Source of the DNA: Candidatus Saccharimonadales bacterium
GTDB lineage: Bacteria > Patescibacteriota > Saccharimonadia > Saccharimonadales > Saccharimonadaceae
Length of the DNA: 64,000 nt
Direction of reading: 5' to 3'
Assembly: GCA_039928925.1 (NCBI GenBank)
Contig: JBDSSF010000001.1
Coordinates: 1 to 64,000 of the forward strand
Positions 52,203 to 59,566 of this stretch are shown one piece after another (positions within the stretch are counted from its first letter, which is position 1; every line of letters starts with the position of its first letter). Position numbers and translations under genes: made by a program. The notes below the pieces were generated by a model. It had not been told where the DNA came from, did not search any database, and was given only the letters and a program-made list of their open reading frames with translations.

Positions 52203-52571
52203 ATGGATGACAGTCAAAATAAATCTCTTGCAGATATGCAGGTAATGATTCGTAAGTTTTGTGATGACCGAAACTGGGATCAATTTCATAATCCAAAAGA
52301 TTTATCTATCTCTCTTTCATTAGAGGCGGCTGAGCTTTTGGAGCATTTTCAGTGGAAAAATGAGGATGAGATACATATACATATGGAGAAGCATAAGGAT
52401 GAGGTCGCTGCAGAGCTAGCAGACGTATTCTATTGGGTATTATTAATGGCAAATAAATTAGAAATTAATCTTGTAGAAGCATTCGACCATAAAATGATCA
52501 AGAATGAAGAAAAGTATGCAATTGATCAGTCGAAGGGTAGCCACAAGAAGTACACTGAGCTAAATAAATGA
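52203..52571 (+). CDS. MazG-like/dCTPase nucleotide pyrophosphohydrolase
   Basis: 122 aa all-alpha NTP pyrophosphohydrolase. SLSLEAAELLEHFQW supplies the ExxE metal ligands and VAAELADVFYWVLLMANKL the ExxD ligands, as in DCTPP1/RS21-C6. It hydrolyses (d)NTPs to monophosphates. The stop overlaps the next gene's start as ATGA, so it is coupled to the DUF2075-type helicase. TAAAAT ends 7 nt before the ATG. Confidence 0.85.
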   Translation: MDDSQNKSLADMQVMIRKFCDDRNWDQFHNPKDLSISLSLEAAELLEHFQWKNEDEIHIHMEKHKDEVAAELADVFYWVLLMANKLEINLVEAFDHKMIKNEEKYAIDQSKGSHKKYTELNK

Positions 52572-54421
52572 TAGTCTATTCGTCAACGAAGCAGAAGTTT
52601 CAAAGTGACATAATGTCAAATGACATTGCTGGTATTATTCAATCTGCTTTTAAAAACGCAACTGGTCATTCTACGGGAATATCCGAAGTAGAATCTTGGC
52701 GCAACTCATTACAATATGTAGATCGCGTATTGAGCGATCCTTTGATACCTGAAGACGCTGGCGTGGCGGTTGAATACCATATTCCGCAGTCTTCGAAGCG
52801 AATCGATTTTATTCTGTCTGGTAAAAATAGCAAACATGAAGATACAGCTATACTCATAGAGCTAAAGCAGTGGCAAGAGTCTTCGCTTACTGACAAGGAC
52901 GGGGTGGTAAGCACCAGGTTTAGGCACGGAGTCAAAGAAACATCACATCCTTCTTACCAGGCCTGGTCATACAAGTGCCTGCTTGAAGATTATAATCAAA
53001 CAGTACAAGATGAAGAGATCAATCTTGTTCCGTGCGCTTATCTGCATAACTATAGTGAAGATAATGTTATCAAAAATGATTTTTACTCCAAGTACATTGA
53101 TGAAGCACCTGTGTTTTTAAAAGATGATGCGCTAAAGCTTAGGGAATTCATCAAGACGCATGTTAAATATGGCGATACATCTAATGTGATGTATCGTATA
53201 GATAACGGTAAGATCAAACCCTCTAAAAACCTAGCCGACCAATTAACCTCAATGCTGTCTGGCAATAATGAATTTGTATTAATTGATGATCAAAAGGTGG
53301 CTTATGAAACAGCCCTCAAACTTGCCGAAGAATCTCAAGCGGGTATGAAGAATGTTTTTATAGTTGAAGGTGGACCGGGGACTGGAAAGTCTGTTCTCGC
53401 AATAAATTTACTCGTTGAACTCACAAAGCGTGAAACTGTAGCGCAATATGTGACAAGAAATTCAGCCCCTCGTGAAGTCTACAAAGCTAAGCTAACAGGC
53501 ACGTTTAGTAAGTCACGTATAGATAATATGTTTAGCGGTTCAGGATCGTTTCATAGTTTAAAGAATGACACATTTGATTGTCTCATTGTCGACGAAGCTC
53601 ACCGTTTAACTGAAAAGTCAGGACTATTTAATCATCTTGGAGAAAACCAGGTGAAGGAAATTATTTCTACCAGCAAGTTTAGTATCTTTTTTGTAGATGA
53701 AGATCAAAAAGTTACTTTAAAAGATATTGGCGATAAGGATGAGATTAGTTTTTGGGCAAATAAATTAGGAGCAAAAGTGACTAATATATCTCTCGAGTCG
53801 CAATTTCGATGTAATGGATCAGATGGTTATCTATCATGGTTAGATAATACTTTACAAATTCGCGAGACTGCCAATAAATTACTTGATGGAATAGACTACG
53901 ATTTCAAGGTACTTGATAGCCCAGCTGAATTACACGAAGTTATAGTTGAAAAGAACAATTTAAAAAATAAAGCACGACTTCTTGCTGGCTATTGTTGGAA
54001 ATGGATAAGTGGGAAAGACTCGTCCTTAAAGGATATCCAAATTGATAACTACAAGGCTACATGGAACTTAAAAGCTCATGGCCAATCTTGGATAATTCAT
54101 CCAGAGTCGGTGAGTGAGGTTGGGTGTATTCATACAAGCCAGGGTCTGGAGTTAGATTACGTTGGAGTGATTATTGGCCCTGATCTTATCGTACGTAATG
54201 GCAAGATAATCACTGATGTAAGTAAGCGTGCAAGTTCGGATAAATCTGTGCAGGGATGGAAAAAAATGATGAAAGAAGATCCAAAGTCTGCTTCAGCTCG
54301 ATTTGACATGATCATAAAAAACACATACCGCACTCTCATGACTAGAAAACAAAAAGGGTGTTATATTTACTGTACGGATAAAGAAACTGCAGATTACTTT
54401 ATTAATGCATGCAAATCATGA
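52568..54421 (+). CDS. PD-(D/E)XK nuclease-like plus SF1 helicase (DUF2075-type)
   Basis: 617 aa. N-terminal part (about 55-200) with RIDFILSG and TAILIELKQWQ gives the D...ExK pattern of PD-(D/E)XK nucleases. From about 245 the DUF2075/SF1 helicase follows: Walker A VEGGPGTGKSVLAINLL, Walker B CLIVDEAHRLTE, FFVDEDQKVTLKD (Q motif III), SLESQFRCNGSDGYLSWLDN, and C-terminal CIHTSQGLELDYVGVIIGPD and TYRTLMTRKQKGCYIY. This domain order is met in phage-defence proteins. It is translationally coupled to the pyrophosphohydrolase. Confidence 0.8.
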   Translation: MIVYSSTKQKFQSDIMSNDIAGIIQSAFKNATGHSTGISEVESWRNSLQYVDRVLSDPLIPEDAGVAVEYHIPQSSKRIDFILSGKNSKHEDTAILIELKQWQESSLTDKDGVVSTRFRHGVKETSHPSYQAWSYKCLLEDYNQTVQDEEINLVPCAYLHNYSEDNVIKNDFYSKYIDEAPVFLKDDALKLREFIKTHVKYGDTSNVMYRIDNGKIKPSKNLADQLTSMLSGNNEFVLIDDQKVAYETALKLAEESQAGMKNVFIVEGGPGTGKSVLAINLLVELTKRETVAQYVTRNSAPREVYKAKLTGTFSKSRIDNMFSGSGSFHSLKNDTFDCLIVDEAHRLTEKSGLFNHLGENQVKEIISTSKFSIFFVDEDQKVTLKDIGDKDEISFWANKLGAKVTNISLESQFRCNGSDGYLSWLDNTLQIRETANKLLDGIDYDFKVLDSPAELHEVIVEKNNLKNKARLLAGYCWKWISGKDSSLKDIQIDNYKATWNLKAHGQSWIIHPESVSEVGCIHTSQGLELDYVGVIIGPDLIVRNGKIITDVSKRASSDKSVQGWKKMMKEDPKSASARFDMIIKNTYRTLMTRKQKGCYIYCTDKETADYFINACKS

Positions 54422-54477
54422 GTTAATATATATAAGTTTCGTCACATTAAGCATAAGTGGTATCCTTTAGATATACT

Positions 54478-54891
54478 ATGGCAGCAAAAACTTATATTAA
54501 TCGATGGTACCTCTATGTTCTGAGGTTAGAGGACGGTAAATTTTATGTTGGCATAACTTCAAAGACTCCTGAAATAAGAATGCAAGAACATCGAAATGGG
54601 GTTAGGTCTGCATATTGGACTGCCAAACATAAACCTTTAGAGATTATTCATCAAGAAGATCTCGGATTAATTGAAAAGTCTCACGCCGAACAGAGAGAAA
54701 ACAAGATGGTTCGTGCGCTTATGAAACAGCGAGGATTAAATAATGTGCGTGGCGGTGATCTGAGATCTGTTAAAGATTACATTTTAAGGTTCGGCTATGT
54801 ATGGGATGAGTATGAATGGTACTCTTTAACGGTAGTGGCATTCCTTATGTTGGTAATTCTTGCTCTTTTGTTAGACAAATACATTTTTTAA
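54478..54891 (+). CDS. Membrane-tethered GIY-YIG nuclease
   Basis: 137 aa from MAAKTYINRW. GIY-YIG domain (10-95): YLYVL and FYVGITSK for the two signature strands, RMQEH with Arg, and SHAEQRENKM with the metal Glu. A single transmembrane helix at the C-terminus (about 113-133) would hold it at the inner membrane with the nuclease in the cytosol. 57 bp after the helicase gene, so probably part of the same cassette. Confidence 0.8.
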   Translation: MAAKTYINRWYLYVLRLEDGKFYVGITSKTPEIRMQEHRNGVRSAYWTAKHKPLEIIHQEDLGLIEKSHAEQRENKMVRALMKQRGLNNVRGGDLRSVKDYILRFGYVWDEYEWYSLTVVAFLMLVILALLLDKYIF

Positions 54892-55012
54892 AATTCCTAA
54901 ACATGAATTGAATCTATCCATATTCAATAAGTAAGTTCTAAGAATACATTGAGCTACTATTAAACATAAATTAAATAGTAAACTCAAGCTAATGAAGGTC
55001 TATACTATAAAA

Positions 55013-55165
55013 ATGGAAAAAAAATATAAATTTCGTAAATACTTTACGAGAATATTTGCAAGTCTTAAGAATATACGAGTTAAAAATGCATTTTCAAGAA
55101 ACCGTTCCATTGATCTGTCTATTCAAGAAGGATTTGCATTACTTGAAATTCTTGGTAAATATTAA
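55013..55165 (+). CDS. 50-aa basic protein
   Basis: TATACT (55001-55006) ends 6 nt before the ATG, the leaderless spacing used elsewhere here. Product: MEKKYKFRKYFTRIFASLKN, IRVKNAFSRNRSIDLS, ending ALLEILGKY. Basic, possibly membrane- or nucleic-acid-binding. It ends one base before the next gene's ATG. Confidence 0.5.
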   Translation: MEKKYKFRKYFTRIFASLKNIRVKNAFSRNRSIDLSIQEGFALLEILGKY

Positions 55166-55166
55166 T

Positions 55167-55607
55167 ATGCCAAAATTTCCAGATGATTGGTTGGGCTGGC
55201 TTACTCTGATTGGCTCTATTGCTGGAATATTGGCAGCAATTAAGCTTTTTATAGTAAATATTTGGCTTAACTCATTTCAGATAAATGTACTCCTTGCATT
55301 GGAGCAGTCGGAACCAAAGATAATATCAGTTTTTAGGAAATTTGGTGGAGGAATTGTCTTTAGTGTAATGCCCAAGCAGGGTGATGTCGCTAATGATTAC
55401 TGGGAATACTTTATGGATGGTGGTAAAAATGGCAACTCTTATGCAAATATTATATACCTGGCGGAATTAAGGGAAAAGGGATATATTACATTTGAATATG
55501 AGATGAGCAACAGCGGTGAGAAAGTAAGCGAAGATGAAGTCTATACGATAACTGTAAAGGGTCTTCGTACTGCAAAACTATACAAATATATACACATGGT
55601 GATATGA
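55167..55607 (+). CDS. Membrane protein of unknown function
   Basis: 146 aa from MPKFPDDWLGW, directly behind the 50-aa ORF. One membrane helix (about 11-36, LTLIGSIAGILAAIKLFIVN), then a soluble part of about 105 residues with winged-helix-like look at the end (NIIYLAELREKGYITFEYEM, VYTITVKGLRTAKL). No family recognised. Confidence 0.55.
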   Translation: MPKFPDDWLGWLTLIGSIAGILAAIKLFIVNIWLNSFQINVLLALEQSEPKIISVFRKFGGGIVFSVMPKQGDVANDYWEYFMDGGKNGNSYANIIYLAELREKGYITFEYEMSNSGEKVSEDEVYTITVKGLRTAKLYKYIHMVI

Positions 55608-55927
55608 GATCTATGAGTCTAGGGCAGCAAATGGACTCTTACGAACGGTTTTCTAGCTTTAAGTAAGAAAAAGTAATTACATTAACTAAACATTATGAAT
55701 ACCACCTTCAGGTAAGTGCCAAACTTATAATAATCCATAAATATTTAAGATGTATGGATTATTATTTCCCCTATATCGAACACGTTGAGTTCCATACCTT
55801 CTACTCAGCTACTTGTAATAAAAATTTCAGTATGATATAAATTATAAGTTCTTCAGCGAGAACGTAGTTCAATCGTAAGGAAAACCTTGCGATACAGTTC
55901 ATTGACAACTCGGAAGAGGGCAACATC
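55608..55927 (+). other. Intergenic region with bidirectional hairpin
   Basis: 320 bp without a gene. AATAATCCATA (55729-55739) pairs with TATGGATTATT (55753-55763) as a likely terminator; the rest is AT-rich, then the promoter/leader of the esterase with GAAGAGGG before its ATG. Confidence 0.55.
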
Positions 55928-57403
55928 ATGAAGCGGAAATTTTCGGCTGTAATGTTTTTAATCCTAGTATTTTCATCTATGTGCCTACAAGGCACATTCG
56001 CAAACGCAAGTAGTGTATACGATAGCGTTTATGTGAAAACGAATACTTTGTACGCGGGTGATGCTAACTGCGAGTTCGAAGCTAACATAACAAACACATG
56101 GTCGTCCTACATCACCGACGAGGTGCGCTGGGGTACTGAGGTTGTTTCGATGACTGAGGATGCCAAACTGGCGTTTATCGAAGCGATGCAGAACGGTGAT
56201 GTGTCAGTCAGTCAGGTGACCTGGCAACAGACGTCAAGTAGGGTTGGTAAGTATGTAACGGTCTATTTTTCTGAAGATAAGACTTCGAACTTAGAATGGA
56301 GTGGAGCAGTATCTACGAGAGGTTACCAATATGGCCTGTTGATAGGCTGTAATGGTGGACTAGATACTGCGCACCCCACGCCGTATCTATTTTTAACACC
56401 TACGTATAATTCACCCGGCACACTTTCACAAAACAGTGGAGGTTCAAGCCCTGTCGTGACGAATTTCTTCACCACAGTGACGCAAAATCTACCCACTGGA
56501 TATGCCGGCGTGTCAATCATGACTCAGCCGACTGGAACGAAGTATGTCGCAATGGGAGATTCATTTAGCTCCGGCGAAGGGTCGTTTAACTATGATCTCC
56601 CGGGCGGGGACTGCCATCGTTCAACGGATAGCTACGCTTATTACTTGAAAAACAACTTGCCACTTGAAACTTTGGATTTTGTGGCATGTAGCGGAGCAGT
56701 AAGTGATGATTTCTTTCATCAAAATTCCGCTAATCCCATGGAAGATGCGCAATTAGATCATTTGAATCATGATACACAGGTCGTAACCCTCACGATAGGA
56801 GGAAACGACATGGGTTTCGCTAACGTGATGAACGAATGTGCAAAGTATGGAGATCATCCTGGTTACGGATGCTCTTCTGATAGCACATTGACAAATACTA
56901 TGAATGACAGGTTGGCCGCTCTCGATGGGACCGCTAGTACGGCTATGTATATCGACGGTCGTGAGATTCATTCACTATCGTCGATTATTGAAGAAATTGC
57001 AGATAATGCACCCAATGCATCGATCTATATTGCTGGTTATCCAAAACTTTTTGGATCATCAACTAGCTATTTTGATGCAGATAGTAGCGCGCCAGGTGGT
57101 TACAAGTGTGCTTCGTTTCCTGCCAGTTTTTCTTACGCGGATGCTCAGTGGATGAATGATTGGGCTGACGACATCAATTCCGCAATTAGCGGAGCAGTTG
57201 ACGATGCCGTGCTTAGCAGTATAGATGCACATTATGTTTCACCTGCGTTGTTTGATAGTCATGGACTGTGTGATAGTGGAGGGTCATGGATAAACTGGGT
57301 GTTTCTTGATAGTTTTGATCACTCAAAGTCAGAAAGTTTTCATCCGACCCCAACCGGCATGTCACTCGGTTACGGTTTGATATTTGAAACAACGATTAGC
57401 TAG
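55928..57403 (+). CDS. Secreted SGNH/GDSL esterase
   Basis: 491 aa. Signal peptide (1-27, MKRKFSAVMFLILVFSS with cleavage near ANA-SS). A N-terminal beta domain (30-185) is followed by an SGNH hydrolase domain (about 207-490): block I AMGDSFSSGEG (Ser), ACSGA (Gly), TIGGNDMGF (Asn) and SFHPTPTG (Asp/His pair replaced by His in the usual DxxH place). Paired cysteines suggest disulfides. It resembles actinobacterial secreted lipases/esterases. A role in deacylating host envelope lipids or glycans is an inference. Confidence 0.85.
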   Translation: MKRKFSAVMFLILVFSSMCLQGTFANASSVYDSVYVKTNTLYAGDANCEFEANITNTWSSYITDEVRWGTEVVSMTEDAKLAFIEAMQNGDVSVSQVTWQQTSSRVGKYVTVYFSEDKTSNLEWSGAVSTRGYQYGLLIGCNGGLDTAHPTPYLFLTPTYNSPGTLSQNSGGSSPVVTNFFTTVTQNLPTGYAGVSIMTQPTGTKYVAMGDSFSSGEGSFNYDLPGGDCHRSTDSYAYYLKNNLPLETLDFVACSGAVSDDFFHQNSANPMEDAQLDHLNHDTQVVTLTIGGNDMGFANVMNECAKYGDHPGYGCSSDSTLTNTMNDRLAALDGTASTAMYIDGREIHSLSSIIEEIADNAPNASIYIAGYPKLFGSSTSYFDADSSAPGGYKCASFPASFSYADAQWMNDWADDINSAISGAVDDAVLSSIDAHYVSPALFDSHGLCDSGGSWINWVFLDSFDHSKSESFHPTPTGMSLGYGLIFETTIS

Positions 57404-57414
57404 CTGAAGATGTA

Positions 57415-57457
57415 GGAGCGGGGCGGTTTTACTTTCGAGTAATTCCGCCCCGCTTCC
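57415..57457 (+). terminator. Terminator of the esterase gene
   Basis: GGAGCGGGGCGG (57415-57426) pairs with CCGCCCCGCTTCC (57445-57457), one bulge, then AATTAAATTTT. Confidence 0.85.
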
Positions 57458-57530
57458 AATTAAATTTTACTAATCATAAATAATTAGGTCCTTGGTTCTT
57501 TGTTGTAGATATTTTTGTTATTATAGTAGA

Positions 57531-57764
57531 ATGACAAAACTCTCAGCACAAAGAAAACAAATAGTAATAGGCATAGTAACTCTCATAGTAACTCCTTTTT
57601 TCGCATACTTTGGATCAAAATTATTAATATCTTCCACATGCGACAGTCAAGCAGTCTGGTCATTCTGTCAACTAGGTGAAATTCCAATAACAATCATTCT
57701 TTCTCTTGGCCTATTATTTATTGCCTCTATTTTCTTACTTCTGGGAACATTTCGAAAAAAATGA
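57531..57764 (+). CDS. Small two-TM protein
   Basis: 77 aa from MTKLSAQRKQ. TATTAT with TGT in front ends 6 nt before the ATG. Two hydrophobic helices (10-30, 48-70) flank a loop with Cys-36-type pair (SSTCDSQAVWSFCQ), which could be a periplasmic disulfide. Unknown. Confidence 0.6.
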   Translation: MTKLSAQRKQIVIGIVTLIVTPFFAYFGSKLLISSTCDSQAVWSFCQLGEIPITIILSLGLLFIASIFLLLGTFRKK

Positions 57765-57981
57765 TTATATTATATACATTAAACATAAGGACGAGACCTA
57801 CTTAGCCTTAATACATATTCAATATGATAATGTATTTGTAATATACATTTTAATCTCATACATAAAAGTCTGTTAAGCCGAATTATTATAAAAAGCTATC
57901 AATGCTTACGGCTATTTATATATAAGACTATCATTTTACTCATGCTTGCTTGCTAATGAAGATTAAGAGTAATATGTTCGT

Positions 57982-58656
57982 ATGAGTCCTGATGTCTTAG
58001 CAATATATTCTCAAACTGTAGTAACTGCAGCTGTCACACTCATAGTGGGCCTTGGGGTGTTTGGTGTTTACCTTTGGCAAAAGATTGATCATAAAAAAAC
58101 CATTGCAAGGATTATTTTGATTGAGATAGAAAATGCCGAAGGTCAGCTTGTAGCCATAAAAGGTAATGAGTCAGATAGTTTACCTGAAAATACTCTTTTA
58201 ATGCCTACCTCAAGTTGGGAAAAATATCGCCATCTTCTTGGGCGAGATTTCTCGTCCAGAGAGTGGGATACAGTTTCTGATTTTTATAATAGGTGTTCAC
58301 GATATGATAAAGCTATCAATTATGACGGCTCAAGTTTAGAACACGACATAGAAGCATTCCGTACAAGCGTTAACGGTGCATTAGCTTTCGGTTTAGCCGT
58401 AACGATTTTAGGAGATACATCGGTTATGTCTGATGATGAACTAGATGGCCAATATGTCGAATTTAGACGTAGGGTTACTAATACATTTATGAAACCCGAA
58501 AATCTATTTTTATATAAACCGAATAAACCACTCTATGAAGCAACCAAGGCAATCAAGGATTTGAACGGCACACTTTCACTCACTTCTGTGGGAGACAAAT
58601 TACGTAAAATTTCTAAGCCAAATATTTGGCAAAGAATTTTTAGTAAGCATAATTGA
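57982..58656 (+). CDS. Single-TM protein of unknown function
   Basis: 224 aa. One membrane helix (about 10-33), then a soluble helical domain of 190 residues (KKTIARIILIEIENAEGQLV, SSREWDTVSDFYNRCSRYDK, FRRRVTNTFMKPENL). TAATAT ends 6 nt before the ATG. The layout (N-terminal anchor plus helical domain) recalls DUF4760/abortive-infection-type membrane proteins but no match can be claimed. The 217 bp upstream show nothing. Confidence 0.55.
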   Translation: MSPDVLAIYSQTVVTAAVTLIVGLGVFGVYLWQKIDHKKTIARIILIEIENAEGQLVAIKGNESDSLPENTLLMPTSSWEKYRHLLGRDFSSREWDTVSDFYNRCSRYDKAINYDGSSLEHDIEAFRTSVNGALAFGLAVTILGDTSVMSDDELDGQYVEFRRRVTNTFMKPENLFLYKPNKPLYEATKAIKDLNGTLSLTSVGDKLRKISKPNIWQRIFSKHN

Positions 58657-58786
58657 AACAGTAAGCCTCGGTAAATCCACTAAGGTCTGTAATAAGATTA
58701 TTGATACCTGATATATATTTTAATAATCCGCCTCTTTCAGATAAAATATTTAAATTGGTAAGTTAGTAGTTTGCTACAATAGTTTA

Positions 58787-59521
58787 ATGAAACTCCTCCA
58801 AATAAATACATGGACATTAAGATTATCATTCAATCTTTCAGATATGATCATTAATGAAGCGCCGGATATTGTAGCATTTCAAGAAATAGCAGATTCAAAA
58901 ATACAAATTGGACTTTTCCCTTCGTTAACTGAGTTCATGGATAGAGTAAAATTTCATCATACATACTTTTCTCCAGTGTATAGCTTTTTATATATGTCTG
59001 GATCGATAGAATTTGGGAATGCGATAATTAGTAATTTAGAACTCCTAGACCAAAACACAGTTTTTACAAACTTGAAGTATAAAGATAACTTCTCCCTTCA
59101 AGATGATGATTATAATGTAAGAAATTTTCAACACGTTACCGCTAAGGATGAAAACGGAAATAAGTTTCACCTTATTAACCACCATGGTTATCACGTACCA
59201 GAACATAAGAAGGGTGATCAGTTTACTCTAAAAGCATGTGAGCAAATTGCAAAGTATGCAAATTCACTTGACGGTCCAGTCATTATATCTGGGGACTTTA
59301 ACTTAGAGCCGGGAAGTGAATCACTTGCTGCAATTGAAAAGTCGTTCCGCAATTTATCTACAGAATATAAACTGAAAACGACACGCAATAGTTTGACAAA
59401 AAAAACGGAAGTGTGTGACTACATATTTGTGAATGAGTCAGTACATGTTACAGATTTTTATCTGTCCAAGGTTGTTGCATCTGATCATCAAGGCCTTGTG
59501 TTAGATTTTACACTTTCTTGA
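58787..59521 (+). CDS. Endonuclease/exonuclease/phosphatase family protein
   Basis: 244 aa. EEP fold marks: LLQINTWTL (Asn), PDIVAFQEIAD (Glu, metal), HLINHHGYHVP, VIISGDFNLEPG (GDFN), CDYIFVNE and ASDHQGLVLDF (SDH). It could cut nucleic acids or phosphoesters. TACAAT with TGC in front ends 6 nt before the ATG. Confidence 0.87.
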   Translation: MKLLQINTWTLRLSFNLSDMIINEAPDIVAFQEIADSKIQIGLFPSLTEFMDRVKFHHTYFSPVYSFLYMSGSIEFGNAIISNLELLDQNTVFTNLKYKDNFSLQDDDYNVRNFQHVTAKDENGNKFHLINHHGYHVPEHKKGDQFTLKACEQIAKYANSLDGPVIISGDFNLEPGSESLAAIEKSFRNLSTEYKLKTTRNSLTKKTEVCDYIFVNESVHVTDFYLSKVVASDHQGLVLDFTLS

Positions 59522-59566
59522 TCGATTGATGATAACATCACTAATAATATTCACAGGCAAACTGGT

